64,000 bases of DNA from UBA4744 sp963718995. GTDB lineage: Bacteria; Actinomycetota; Acidimicrobiia; Spongiisociales; UBA4744. The translations under genes and the position numbers were made by a program. How positions within the stretch are numbered: position 1 is the stretch's first letter; the number at the start of each line of letters is the position of its first letter. Below are positions 1-8,710 of the stretch, one piece after another. Where the stretch lies: positions 62,001 through 126,000 of the forward strand of contig CAVRAP010000019.1 in NCBI GenBank assembly GCA_963718995.1, read 5' to 3'. Below the pieces are notes generated by a model. The model did not search any database. It saw only the letters and a list, made by a program, of their open reading frames with translations, and had not been told where the DNA came from.

Positions 1-825
1 ACATGCCCGAGGGCATACACATCAGGCAGCCCGGACGCTCACGACGAAGTAATCGTTGGAATCGTCACCGTCGGCCATGTTGTCGAACAGTTCCGACGCG
101 CCCGTAACCGGCGTCCAGTCGGCCAGCATGGCCCGGGCCGCGGCAAGAGCGATGTCCGAAGCCTCGGTCTCCCCGGTAGCCAGCACCGGCAAGTCGTAGG
201 TTTCGGTGGCAACGGTTGCCTCGGTGACGGTCGGATAGCCCGGCGAAGTCGTGAATGGGGTCGTCGCAACGACGTCGAGGTCGTTGGTCCAGCCCATCAT
301 TCCGAACTTCAGGTTGCTGACGTCATAGCCGAGGACCTTGAGCAGCGTTGCCGCCACCTGGCCGGTGTGGCCCGTGTAGCAATAGACGACGATCGGCTGA
401 TCGGTCGGCAGCATGGCCAGGCTGGCCTCGTCGACGATGCTCTTCCAGGGGATGTTGATGGCCCCTTCGATATGACCGAGGGCGTAGTGCTCAGGAGCCC
501 GAACACTGACGATGAACGGGTCGTTCGACTCGTCACCGTCGGTCAGGTTCTCGTACAGGTCATTTGCCGAGATAACCGGTGTCCACTCGGCGAACTGCGC
601 AGTGATCTGCCCGGCCAGCACCAACTCCTCGTCGACCATGACGGCGGTGGTGGTCGTGGCTTCGGCCGTTGTGGTGGTGGCTTCGGTTGTGGTGGTGGCT
701 TCGGTTGTGGCCACCGCAGTCGTGGTGGTCTCTTCAGCCGCGTCGTCGGCACAGCCGGCGAGCACGATCATGCTGAATACGGTCAGGACCGCCAGCAGTT
801 TGAAGAACTTGGTTCTCCGGTACAT
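1..825 (-). CDS. Secreted lipoprotein with tandem rhodanese domains, frameshifted and cut by window edge
   Basis: The start at 825 gives a lipoprotein signal peptide (KFFKLLAVLTVFSMIVLAGC) and then a Thr-rich linker. A rhodanese domain follows at about residues 75-185, with active-site loop C-Y-T-G-H-T, so a sulfurtransferase-type or sulfur-binding extracytoplasmic role is likely. A second rhodanese copy begins near residue 235 (DWTPVTGASELFDN parallels the first). The frame stops at 22-24, but skipping one base at about 27 restores P-D-V-Y-A-L-G-H, matching P-E-H-Y-A-L-G-H of copy one. The gene therefore has a one-base insertion and really runs off the left edge. The linker DNA is an imperfect tandem repeat at about 640-735. 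Substrate unknown. Confidence 0.85.
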
Positions 826-837
826 CAGGTTGCTCCT

Positions 838-853
838 TGTGAATCAATTCACA
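838..853. promoter_or_regulatory. CRP/FNR-family operator-like palindrome
   Basis: TGTGAATCAATTCACA is a perfect TGTGA-N6-TCACA match, with arms extending one more base on each side (837-854). It lies 12 nt upstream of the lipoprotein start at 825 and touches its ribosome site (AAGGAGC on the minus strand). At that position a bound CRP-family regulator would more likely block than activate expression. The regulator is not in the window. Confidence 0.55.
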
Positions 854-1156
854 ACCTCCCTCGAACGCAATGATACAGGGGTGGATTCGCCGAAAGGCCC
901 GGATGCGGGGGAATGAGGCACATCAAGAGAGGTACTTCGACCCTATGCGCTTCAGCGCATTTGTTCAGGTATCGAGCAGGTCCGCTGGGAGATGCCGTGG
1001 GGTGCTCGTGGCGGATCGAACCATGCAACCAACGGATTCCAGACGGTCCTTGGTTGTCCGTTGTTCGGTGTACGACTGAGGCAGACGGTTGGAGCATCAC
1101 CAGGTGGTCAACGCCGGGCATGGCACCCGGGAACCAATGAACCAAGTGAAGGCCGC
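854..1156. other. Intergenic, no gene seen
   Basis: About 300 bases between the M20 gene end and the lipoprotein promoter region. Open frames here on both strands lack a start signal and recognisable composition. No tRNA, terminator or repeat was recognised. Confidence 0.4.
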
Positions 1157-2321
1157 CTAGCTCCAATCGCAGGCCATCAAACGCAGCATGGCCGTGGTCC
1201 CCGCCACGATGCCCGTTTCGATGGCAGCTTCGTCGATGTCGAACCAGGCGGAGTGCAGGTCGGTTTTACGGTCGGGTAGTTGCGTGCCGAGCCGGAAGAG
1301 GGCGCCCGGGATTTCCTGGAGGAAGTAGGAGAAGTCCTCGGCTCCGAGGCTGGCGTGCGTCAACGCTACGGCGTGGGTTCCCAGCACGCTTGACACTGCA
1401 TACTCCACTTCGGCGACCACGAACTGGTCGTTGATCACCGGGGGGATCCCGATTTCGTAATTGATCGTGGCGGTCGCTCCGAGCGGCGCGACAATCTCAT
1501 GGACGAGCCTTTCGATGAGTTTGGGCATCTGTTCCCAGGTGTCGTGGTCGAGCGACCTGCAGGTTCCACTCAACTCGACCGAGGCGGGGATCACGTTGCC
1601 GGCGATGCCGCCCTGCACACGCCCGAAGACCAGCGAGAGCGGCATGCGGGCGTCGACGAGACGGTCCAGGAAGGCCGGGAGCTGGGTGATGACCTGGCCG
1701 GCGGCGAAGATCGTGTCGACCGAGTCATGCGGCCGGGCCGTATGGCCACCGGGGCCGTCGACCGTGATGAGGAACCTATCCGATGAGCTGGTGATCGCGC
1801 CGGTCTTGAACCCGATCTGGCCGGGGGGGAGCGTTGGATCAACATGGAAGGCGATGATCGCTTGCAACCCCGTCGATGGCGCCCTCGCGCAACAAGTCGT
1901 CGGCTCCGCCGGGGAAGAGCTCCTCGGCCGGCTGGAAGAGGAATCTCACACGACCGGGGAGCGGGCCCAGCTCCTTGAGGGCCAGGGCGATGCCGACGGC
2001 AATAGCGGTATGGGCATCATGCCCACACGCATGCATGAGGCCGGGGAGTTCTGAAGCGAAGGGGAGGCCGGTTTGCTCATGAATCGGAAGTGCGTCCAGG
2101 TCTGCGCGAAACCCCACCAGGGAACCATGCTCCCCAAGCTCGGCGATCAGGCCGGTGTCGGCCGTCCTGACCTGGCTCGTGATACCGGCCCCGGCCAGCG
2201 CCCGGACCACCAGTTGGGTGGTCGCGAATTCCTGGCGTCCGAGTTCCGGGCGGCGGTGGATCGCCCGGCGCAACTCCACGGCGCGGGGTGCCACCCGCGT
2301 CCGCAATGGCTCGAACGTCAT
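1157..2321 (-). CDS. M20 family metal-dependent amidohydrolase (N-acyl amino acid amidohydrolase type), frameshifted
   Basis: The two overlapping pieces (1839-2321 and 1157-1867) together give one M20 peptidase of about 388 residues, the usual length. The N-terminal piece has the metal-binding motifs H-A-C-G-H-D-A-H and E-E-L-F-P-G-G. The C-terminal piece has the dimerisation domain (VDGPGGHTARPH) and the final G-A-E-D-F motif. The pieces join at DGV-QAIIAFHVDP if one T near 1866 is removed (GTTG read as GTG). The family (AbgA, HipO, IAA-amino acid hydrolase) hydrolyses N-acyl amino acids, probably in the cytoplasm as no signal peptide is seen. It is either a recent pseudogene or a sequencing insertion; both halves look well conserved, which favours the latter. 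Confidence 0.85.
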
Positions 2322-2421
2322 CGAGGTCGAATTCCATATCGGTAGGGGTACTTCCTGAACGCGAGTTTGGTTGGGTGCATGCTATCTCGTCGGGCAGACG
2401 GCCGGTAGTGGACCAGCAGGT

Positions 2422-5364
2422 TCAGTCCTTATAGAAGCTTTGCTCAACGAGTTTTCGAGCCCGTCTCGTGAGCCTCCGGTACTCCTCGCGGACCGAAGAA
2501 CGCGGAGCATCGAATCGACCCAGAGAAAGGGCCAGGCGGGTCAATTCGTCCTGGTCGGTTGGAAGCGAATCGACCGGGCGGCCGAACTGAAGGAACAATC
2601 GGTTGCGCAGCATGCCGCAAAACCGGTACGCCGCACTGAGGTCCCGGGCCGCCTCTGGCGATAGATGTCCGGCATCAATCAGCCCTGCAAGGGCTGTCTC
2701 GGTCCCCGGTGTTTGCAGGCCGGGGTTTCGGCTGCCGAAGCGCATCTGGTGCAACTGGACGAGAAACTCGATGTCGTTCATGGCGCCTCGACCGAGCTTG
2801 AGGTGGAAATCCGGGTCCTCACCGGGGCCGAGCCGCTCCCGTTCGATGCGGGCTTTCATGGTGCGGATGGAGCGGATGGCGTCGGGGTTGAGGGTGTCGG
2901 GGTAGACGTGGGGGGAAATGAGTTGGGTGAAGCGTTGTCCGAGGTTGGGGTCGCCGGCGGCCGGGCGGGCTTTGATGAGCGATTGGAACTCCCAGGTTTG
3001 GGCCCATTTGTCGTAGTAGCCGGCGTACCCGTCCAGTGACCGGGCCAGGGGACCGTTCTTGCCTTCGGGGCGGAGGTCGGCGTCGACCCGGAAGGCGGCG
3101 CCTTCTGGGGTGACTTTGCCGAGGGCGGCCATGAACTCGGCTGCGATCTTGTTGGCGTACTGGCGGGCCGGTTCGGGGTCGACGTTGGGGGGCGTGTCGT
3201 AGACGAAGAGCAGGTCGATGTCGGAGGAGTAGTTGAGTTCTTGTCCGCCCCATTTGCCCATGGCGATCACCGTGAAGGGGATGGGGGGCAGGTCCGCGAA
3301 GAGAGGAGCGCGGCGGGTTTCCTGGTCGACGGCGGCCAGGGCGGCGGCGGCGGCTGCGTCGGCGGTGTCGGCCAGGTCCCGACCTACTTCGGGCATGGAC
3401 ACGTGACCCAACAGGTCCCGTACCGCAATCCACAACAACCGCCTCCGCACAAACCGCCGCACCGCCCGGAATTGCTCGGCATAGCTGGAGCGGAGCAGCA
3501 CGTGGTGGGTGGCACTCTCGATGAGGGCCTCCTTGTCCGGGAGGGTGGCCAGGGCCCGGTCGTCGCCCAAACGGGAAAGGAACTCGGGGATTCGATCGAG
3601 CATCTGTCCGAGTAGACGACTCGTTCCCAGCAACCTGCAGAGACGCTCCGCGGCAACCGGTACATCACGGAGCGTTCCGATCAGGGCGGCGTTGTCCGGG
3701 ATGGAAGTCACCAGGAGTCGCAACTGCTCGAGCCCGAGATCCGGGTGGGGGGCGTCCGACAGCCAGTCCATCATCAGCGGCAACATCTGCTGCATGAGTC
3801 GCGAGCGTCTCGACAAGCCTGTGGTCAGCTCGGCCAATGCCCGTTTTGCTGCAGCGGCGTCCTGGAAACCCAGCGCCGCGAGTTGCCTCGCCGCTCCTTC
3901 CGGTGAAAGGTTGACTGCCGGGGAAGCTGCGAACACTTCGAGCAGGGGTCGGTAGAAGAGGCGCTCGTGGATAGTGCGAATGGTTGCCCGATGGTGGACG
4001 AGTTCCTTCTCAAATTGATCGAGGGCGTTCTGCTGGTCGTCGTCGCGGAATCCCATGCTCTTTGCCAGACGGGTTCGGGAGGCCTGATCACCCGGCAGCG
4101 TGTGGGTCTGTTGCAGGTCGTACAACTGGATGCGATGTTCGAGGTTGCGCAACCACTGGTAGGACGTGGCCAGATCCTGGGCATCATCGTCGCGGACGTA
4201 GTCGTGTTCTCCCAGGGTCACGAGCACGTCGAGCGTATTGGGTGATCGCAGTCCGTCGTCGAATCGGCCGTGCACGAGTTGCAGCAACTGCACGGCAAAC
4301 TCCACGTCCCGGATGCCGCCGAATCCCCGCTTGATCTCGGAATGCGAAACCCCGCTCTCCTCGGCACGACCTTCGATGCGGGCTTTCATGGTGCGGATGG
4401 AGCGGATGGCGTCGGGGTTGAGGGTGTCGGGGTAGACGTGGGGGGAAATGAGTTGGGTGAAGCGTTGTCCGAGGTTGGGGTCGCCGGCGGCCGGGCGGGC
4501 TTTGATGAGCGATTGGAACTCCCAGGTTTGGGCCCATTTGTCGTAGTAGCCGGCGTACCCGTCCAGTGACCGGGCCAGGGGACCGTTCTTGCCTTCGGGG
4601 CGGAGGTCGGCGTCGACCCGGAAGGCGGCGCCTTCTGGGGTGACTTTGCCGAGGGCGGCCATGAACTCGGTTGCGATCTTGTTGGCGTACTGGCGGGCCG
4701 GTTCGGGGTCGACGTTGGGGGGCGTGTCGTAGACGAAGAGCAGGTCGATGTCGGAGGAGTAGTTGAGTTCTTGTCCGCCCCATTTGCCCATGGCGATCAC
4801 CGTGAAGGGGATGGGGGGCAGGTCCGCGAAGAGAGGAGCGCGGCGGGTTTCCTGGTCGACGGCGGCCAGGGCGGCGGCGGCGGCTGCGTCGGCGGTGTCG
4901 GCCAGGTCCCGACCTACTTCGGGCATGGACACGTGACCCAACAGGTCCCGTACCGCAATCCACAACAACCGCCTCCGCACAAACCGCCGCACCGCCATCA
5001 GTCGGTCGGATGGCGAACAGTCTGCCGCGAGGGTCTCGAGCTTGGGCTCCTCGAACGGTCGGAACCAATCGGGTTTGGCTCGAATGGTTGCCGACAACGC
5101 CCGGCTCGAGCCGGCGATGGCCACCAGGGCCCGGCCGACGTCGAGGTCGGAGAGAGCCCGCCCGGCGAGGACGGGCCCGGCCTCGAGGATGGTGATGATC
5201 CGTTCCAGAGTGGGGAGGGGCTCCGGTCCGCTGCGAACCGTCCGAAGCAATTCCAGGGCCGGTTGAGCTACCAGGCCATCGTCGCCGATCCACCCGACCG
5301 CCGCGAAACGGGGGCGGAGCAGCTCGGAGATCCCCAGCCGGGTCGGCGAAGCGTCCGTGGTCAT
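2422..5364 (-). CDS. glnE: Bifunctional glutamine synthetase adenylyltransferase/deadenylase
   Basis: GlnE attaches and removes AMP on glutamine synthetase in response to nitrogen status. The 980-residue length fits the family. It has the expected two nucleotidyltransferase halves, each with G-G-Q-E-L-N-Y-S-S-D-I-D and R-V-D-A-D-L-R-P-E-G-K. The N-terminal half continues with IKRGFGGIRDVEFAVQLLQL, the C-terminal half with HLKLGRGAMNDIEFLVQLHQ, which is the normal order. Residues of about 124-331 and 634-841 are virtually identical because a 625-bp DNA segment is duplicated inside the gene. Such halves are normally only distantly similar. The NY-S-S-D-I-D form resembles the N-terminal (deadenylating) half of other GlnE proteins, so the C-terminal site may have been overwritten. 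Divergent from nadE. Confidence 0.95.
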   Translation of the reverse strand: MTTDASPTRLGISELLRPRFAAVGWIGDDGLVAQPALELLRTVRSGPEPLPTLERIITILEAGPVLAGRALSDLDVGRALVAIAGSSRALSATIRAKPDWFRPFEEPKLETLAADCSPSDRLMAVRRFVRRRLLWIAVRDLLGHVSMPEVGRDLADTADAAAAAALAAVDQETRRAPLFADLPPIPFTVIAMGKWGGQELNYSSDIDLLFVYDTPPNVDPEPARQYANKIATEFMAALGKVTPEGAAFRVDADLRPEGKNGPLARSLDGYAGYYDKWAQTWEFQSLIKARPAAGDPNLGQRFTQLISPHVYPDTLNPDAIRSIRTMKARIEGRAEESGVSHSEIKRGFGGIRDVEFAVQLLQLVHGRFDDGLRSPNTLDVLVTLGEHDYVRDDDAQDLATSYQWLRNLEHRIQLYDLQQTHTLPGDQASRTRLAKSMGFRDDDQQNALDQFEKELVHHRATIRTIHERLFYRPLLEVFAASPAVNLSPEGAARQLAALGFQDAAAAKRALAELTTGLSRRSRLMQQMLPLMMDWLSDAPHPDLGLEQLRLLVTSIPDNAALIGTLRDVPVAAERLCRLLGTSRLLGQMLDRIPEFLSRLGDDRALATLPDKEALIESATHHVLLRSSYAEQFRAVRRFVRRRLLWIAVRDLLGHVSMPEVGRDLADTADAAAAAALAAVDQETRRAPLFADLPPIPFTVIAMGKWGGQELNYSSDIDLLFVYDTPPNVDPEPARQYANKIAAEFMAALGKVTPEGAAFRVDADLRPEGKNGPLARSLDGYAGYYDKWAQTWEFQSLIKARPAAGDPNLGQRFTQLISPHVYPDTLNPDAIRSIRTMKARIERERLGPGEDPDFHLKLGRGAMNDIEFLVQLHQMRFGSRNPGLQTPGTETALAGLIDAGHLSPEAARDLSAAYRFCGMLRNRLFLQFGRPVDSLPTDQDELTRLALSLGRFDAPRSSVREEYRRLTRRARKLVEQSFYKD
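2842..3466 (-). repeat. Intragenic direct repeat in glnE, copy 2 (C-terminal catalytic domain)
   Basis: This 625-bp segment matches 4372-4996 base for base except at 3141 (C here, T at 4671), by line-by-line comparison. The offset of 1530 bases is 510 codons, so frame is kept. Sequence on both sides differs completely between copies. Confidence 0.95.
4372..4996 (-). repeat. Intragenic direct repeat in glnE, copy 1 (N-terminal catalytic domain)
   Basis: Partner of the segment at 2842-3466. The single difference gives Thr in this copy and Ala in the other (K-I-A-T/A-E-F). It spans AVRRFVRRRLLW to RTMKARIE, that is the whole nucleotidyltransferase core. Confidence 0.95.
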
Positions 5365-5370
5365 GGGGCC

Positions 5371-5492
5371 AGGCTAGGCCACCATGCTGTGCCGTTCTTC
5401 TGTCGATAGCGATCAGCAGGACTCGGTAGGTGGCGCCGGGCCGTTGTTGGGGCATACCGCACGCGATTGGAGCGTGTCCGACCTTCTAGGCT
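5371..5492. promoter_or_regulatory. Divergent glnE/nadE promoters, leaderless type
   Basis: On the minus strand TAGCCT (5371-5376) sits 6 nt before the glnE ATG. On the plus strand TAGGCT (5487-5492) sits 6 nt before the nadE ATG. Neither start has a convincing ribosome site. This is the spacing expected when transcription begins at the start codon. Confidence 0.5.
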
Positions 5493-5498
5493 TTCGGC

Positions 5499-7214
5499 AT
5501 GGACTTCCTACGCGTGGCCGGAGCCCAGCTGAACCTGGTGGTCGGTGACCTCGAGGGCAACCATGACCGAATTGCCGAGGCGATGGCTTGGGCCGAACAA
5601 CAGCATGCAGATGTTCTCCTGCTTCCCGAACTGGCGGTCACGGGATACCCACCCGAAGACTTGTTGATCCGCCCGGCGTTCGTCCGGGCCAACCTGGACG
5701 TGCTCCGGCGGTTGGCGGCAGTCTCCGGCAACGTGGTGACGGTGGTGGGGTTCGCCGACCGGGTAGGGCCTATCGTCGATCCTCTCGAAGATGCAGCCGT
5801 GCGTAGCGTGGCCAACGCCGCCGCTCTGCTCTATCGAGGAGAAATTCGGGGGGTGTACCACAAGGTATTGCTGCCCAATTACGGAGTGTTCGACGAGGAT
5901 CGGTACTTCGTCCCGGGGCGCGAGCCGGCCCGGGTCTGGGATGTCGGCGGGGTGCCGGTCGGCGTTTCGATCTGCGAGGACATCTGGATTCCCGACGGTC
6001 CCCCCACCCATCAGGCGGGAGCCGGTGCGCGGGTGCTCCTCAATATCAATGCGTCGCCCTATCACACCAACAAGGCGGAAGAACGGGCCAACCTGTTGGC
6101 CGGCCAGGCTTCGCGGTCCGGTGTTCCGGTGGTGTACGTCAACCTCGTCGGTGGCCAGGACGAGCTGGTCTTTGAGGGAGACAGCATGGTCTTCGACGCT
6201 TCAGGCCGGTTGCTGTATCGAGCTGCCGAATTCAAGGAAGAGCGGTTTGTCGTGGACACACCCCTGGCGACCGTGCGAGCCCCCGGCGGCGCCGTCGTGA
6301 CGGTCCGCCAGGAGCCTCTGGTCGATCGCCCCACCCGGCCCATTCCTGAGTCGGTTCCTCGCCTCGAGCCGGAGGAAGCGGAGGTGTACCAGGCCCTTGT
6401 CACCGGTCTGCGCGACTACATCCACAAGAACGGGTTCAGCGAGGTTGTGATCGGGCTATCCGGCGGCATCGACTCTGCCCTCTCAGCCGCAGTCGCGGTG
6501 GATGCCCTCGGCGCCGGGGCCGTGTGGGGAGTCGCGATGCCGACTCGATTCTCGTCGAAGGGATCCGTGCTCGACGCGGGGGATTTGGCCGAACGTCTGG
6601 GAATTCGATTCGAGATCATCCCGATCGACGACACGTTCGCGGAGTTCCTGGCTGCCCTGGAGCCGGCCTTCGCCGGCACCGAATTCGGCGTCGCCGAGGA
6701 GAACGTTCAGGCTCGTATTCGGGGAGCCATCCTCATGGCGCTTTCGAACAAATTCGGGCACATGGTGGTGACCACCGGTAACAAATCGGAAGTCGCGGTC
6801 GGATACGCCACTCTGTATGGCGACATGGCAGGTGGCTATTCCGTGCTCAAGGATGTCTTCAAGACGCTTGTCTACCGGTTGGCGGAGTGGCGGAATAGAG
6901 AGACCGAGGTGATTCCCCGATCCATCATCGACAAGCCACCGTCGGCGGAGCTGCGACCAGATCAGAAGGACAGCGACAGCCTGCCGGCGTACGATCTCCT
7001 TGATCAGGTCCTGGTCCGGTACGTTGAGCAGGATCGTTCCGTCCAGGAGATCATCGGTGACGGCTTCGACACAGACCTCGTGCATCGCATCGCCGGTCTG
7101 ATCGACCGCAACGAGTACAAGCGCCGCCAGGCAGCCCCCGGGGTGAGGATCACCCGCAAAGCATTCGGGAAGGATCGCCGCCTCCCGATCACCAATCGAT
7201 ATCGGGAGGGATGA
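5499..7214 (+). CDS. nadE: Glutamine-dependent NAD+ synthetase
   Basis: Converts deamido-NAD to NAD with ammonia drawn from glutamine, the last step of NAD synthesis. Residues 1-270 are a nitrilase-fold glutaminase with triad Glu44 (LLPELAVTG), Lys122 (YHKVLLPNYG) and Cys159 (GVSICEDIW). The synthetase domain begins near residue 290 and carries the ATP PP-loop S-G-G-I-D-S at 321-326, followed by T-T-G-N-K-S-E and G-Y-A-T-L-Y-G-D-M-A-G. The 571-residue length is normal for the two-domain form. The ATG at 5499 follows a TAGGCT box at 6 nt spacing. Stand-alone gene, divergent from glnE. Confidence 0.96.
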   Translation: MDFLRVAGAQLNLVVGDLEGNHDRIAEAMAWAEQQHADVLLLPELAVTGYPPEDLLIRPAFVRANLDVLRRLAAVSGNVVTVVGFADRVGPIVDPLEDAAVRSVANAAALLYRGEIRGVYHKVLLPNYGVFDEDRYFVPGREPARVWDVGGVPVGVSICEDIWIPDGPPTHQAGAGARVLLNINASPYHTNKAEERANLLAGQASRSGVPVVYVNLVGGQDELVFEGDSMVFDASGRLLYRAAEFKEERFVVDTPLATVRAPGGAVVTVRQEPLVDRPTRPIPESVPRLEPEEAEVYQALVTGLRDYIHKNGFSEVVIGLSGGIDSALSAAVAVDALGAGAVWGVAMPTRFSSKGSVLDAGDLAERLGIRFEIIPIDDTFAEFLAALEPAFAGTEFGVAEENVQARIRGAILMALSNKFGHMVVTTGNKSEVAVGYATLYGDMAGGYSVLKDVFKTLVYRLAEWRNRETEVIPRSIIDKPPSAELRPDQKDSDSLPAYDLLDQVLVRYVEQDRSVQEIIGDGFDTDLVHRIAGLIDRNEYKRRQAAPGVRITRKAFGKDRRLPITNRYREG

Positions 7215-7253
7215 GGTCGGGTCCGGGTGCCGGGCTCATGACGGCTTCGCCAC

Positions 7254-7259
7254 TATCCT
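7254..7259 (+). promoter_or_regulatory. Putative -10 box (TATCCT), leaderless
   Basis: TATCCT is separated by 7 nt from the ATG at 7267, and no ribosome site is visible. This supports the 7267 start over the in-frame TTG at 7261. Confidence 0.45.
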
Positions 7260-7266
7260 CTTGGCG

Positions 7267-8088
7267 ATGCGAGTACTGATCGACGGCCGTCCGGTCGACC
7301 CCCAACAAGCAATGATCTCCGTCTTCGACTGGGGACTGTTACGCGGTGACGGCATCTTCGAGGCCATCCGCTGCTACCGGGGCCGCCTCTTCCAATTCGA
7401 CGCGCATCTCGCCCGCCTCCAGCGAAGTGCCGCCCTCATGAACCTTGATCTGCCGGAACTTTCGGAGATCACGCGCTGGGCGAAAGCGGTCGGGGAGGAC
7501 GGCCAGGATTGCTCGATCCGGATCCTCGTTACCCGCGGCGGGTCCGATCCGGACGTCGAGAGCCCCAGTCGCGTTGTGGTGTTGTGGGAACCGATTCCCG
7601 ATATCCCCGAGGCTATCTCAATGCGGCCGACTGCGGCACCCTGGCAGTCCGGGGGCATCCCCTGGGAACTCATGGGGGCGAAAACCCTCTCCTACGCCCC
7701 CAACATGTCCGCTTGGCGGACGGCCCGGGCGGAAGGATTCAGCGATGCGCTGCTGATCTCTCGGGACGACTACGTGCTCGAAGGCCCCACCTTCTCCATC
7801 GGTTGGGCAATCAACGGGAAGGTCGAGACGCCATCGCTCGACCTCGGCATACTGGCGTCGATTACCCGGATGGTGACCCTGGAGGTGGCCGCCGACCTAG
7901 GGCTGCACGTCACCGAGGGTCGTTTCCATCTCGATCGTGTCCTGGAGGCGGACGAAGTCTTTGCCCTGTCCACCCTCAAGGAGGTCAAGACGGTCGACCG
8001 CGTCGGGTCAACCCGGTTTGAGGCCGGCCCCATCACCGGCAAGCTGGCGGCCGCCTACACCGCTCGCGTTGAAGCGGAGATGTCCTGA
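7267..8088 (+). CDS. Class IV PLP-dependent aminotransferase (BCAT / aminodeoxychorismate lyase fold)
   Basis: A 273-residue fold-type IV PLP enzyme. Near the N-terminus is VFDWGLLRGDGIFEAIRCY, typical of branched-chain aminotransferase, D-amino acid aminotransferase and 4-amino-4-deoxychorismate lyase. The PLP lysine is expected in MGAKTLSYAPNM at about residue 138, and LEGPTFSIG supplies the phosphate-binding Glu region. The length is shorter than IlvE (about 300-360), so PabC-like lyase or D-amino acid transaminase activity is possible. I cannot pick the substrate. The ATG at 7267 is preferred over TTG at 7261 because of the upstream TATCCT box. Confidence 0.85.
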   Translation: MRVLIDGRPVDPQQAMISVFDWGLLRGDGIFEAIRCYRGRLFQFDAHLARLQRSAALMNLDLPELSEITRWAKAVGEDGQDCSIRILVTRGGSDPDVESPSRVVVLWEPIPDIPEAISMRPTAAPWQSGGIPWELMGAKTLSYAPNMSAWRTARAEGFSDALLISRDDYVLEGPTFSIGWAINGKVETPSLDLGILASITRMVTLEVAADLGLHVTEGRFHLDRVLEADEVFALSTLKEVKTVDRVGSTRFEAGPITGKLAAAYTARVEAEMS

Positions 8089-8160
8089 CCCAAGAAAACC
8101 AGGGAACTCTCGGGGACCCGCATCCGTTTGAGAAATAGCTACAAAGGTAGAGTGACAACC

Positions 8161-8646
8161 ATGCGACGTTCTGTAATCCTCATCCTGGCTCTCGCCCTCG
8201 TCGTGACTGCCTGCAGTCGGGGCGACGACACCGAATTGACCACCACCACCACCGATAGCAGTGTTCTGCAGACCACCTCTACGACCGTGTCCGGTAATGG
8301 AACCGACGGCGAGACCACCACCACGGTGGCCGGCACCGAGCCTCCGGAATACGAAATCATTGCGGGGAGCACCGGAGAAGGGGAGTATGTCGTCCTCATC
8401 GATCCCGGCACATACACCGAACAGGACCTCCGCAACCTCATGGTGGGGTTCGTTGACGATTACGCGCCCGTCACGGCCCACCTGATCGATTCCGAAGATG
8501 CCCGTGAGTTGGTGCTCCTGGACCAGGTCACCGAAGCCGAGCAAGCGATCCTCGATGCGCACTACTTTGCTCGGATCGTCGACGGAATCACGCTCGAGTT
8601 CCTCGGCCCGTACGCAGACCTCGAACCGGTGTACATCGGTTCCTGA
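8161..8646 (+). CDS. Small secreted lipoprotein of unknown function
   Basis: 161 residues. Start chosen at 8161, where MRRSVILILALALVVTAC forms a complete lipoprotein signal peptide; the open frame further upstream has no role. After the lipobox Cys comes a Thr-rich spacer (about residues 25-60) as in other lipoproteins of this window, then a compact acidic domain (EYVVLIDPGTYTEQDLRNLM...) of about 95 residues that I do not recognise. Transcribed with its neighbours but with a 70-bp gap before it. No enzymatic motif seen. Confidence 0.75.
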   Translation: MRRSVILILALALVVTACSRGDDTELTTTTTDSSVLQTTSTTVSGNGTDGETTTTVAGTEPPEYEIIAGSTGEGEYVVLIDPGTYTEQDLRNLMVGFVDDYAPVTAHLIDSEDARELVLLDQVTEAEQAILDAHYFARIVDGITLEFLGPYADLEPVYIGS

Positions 8647-8710
8647 GCCAGCTCAATTTTTCCACCTCTTCGGTCGATACACCGGGTAAGACCCGAGGTG
8701 GAGGTTTCTG

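Noticed and set aside
640..735. Tandem DNA repeat as a phase-variable element
   Set aside because: Explained by the Thr-rich lipoprotein linker; units are imperfect and keep frame.
849..1166. 105-residue minus-strand frame
   Set aside because: No ribosome site, mixed Pro/His/Arg composition, no recognisable domain; overlaps the operator region of the rhodanese gene.
2842..4996. Two separate tandem glnE genes
   Set aside because: One uninterrupted frame runs through both copies and the unique flanks match the normal N- and C-terminal halves.
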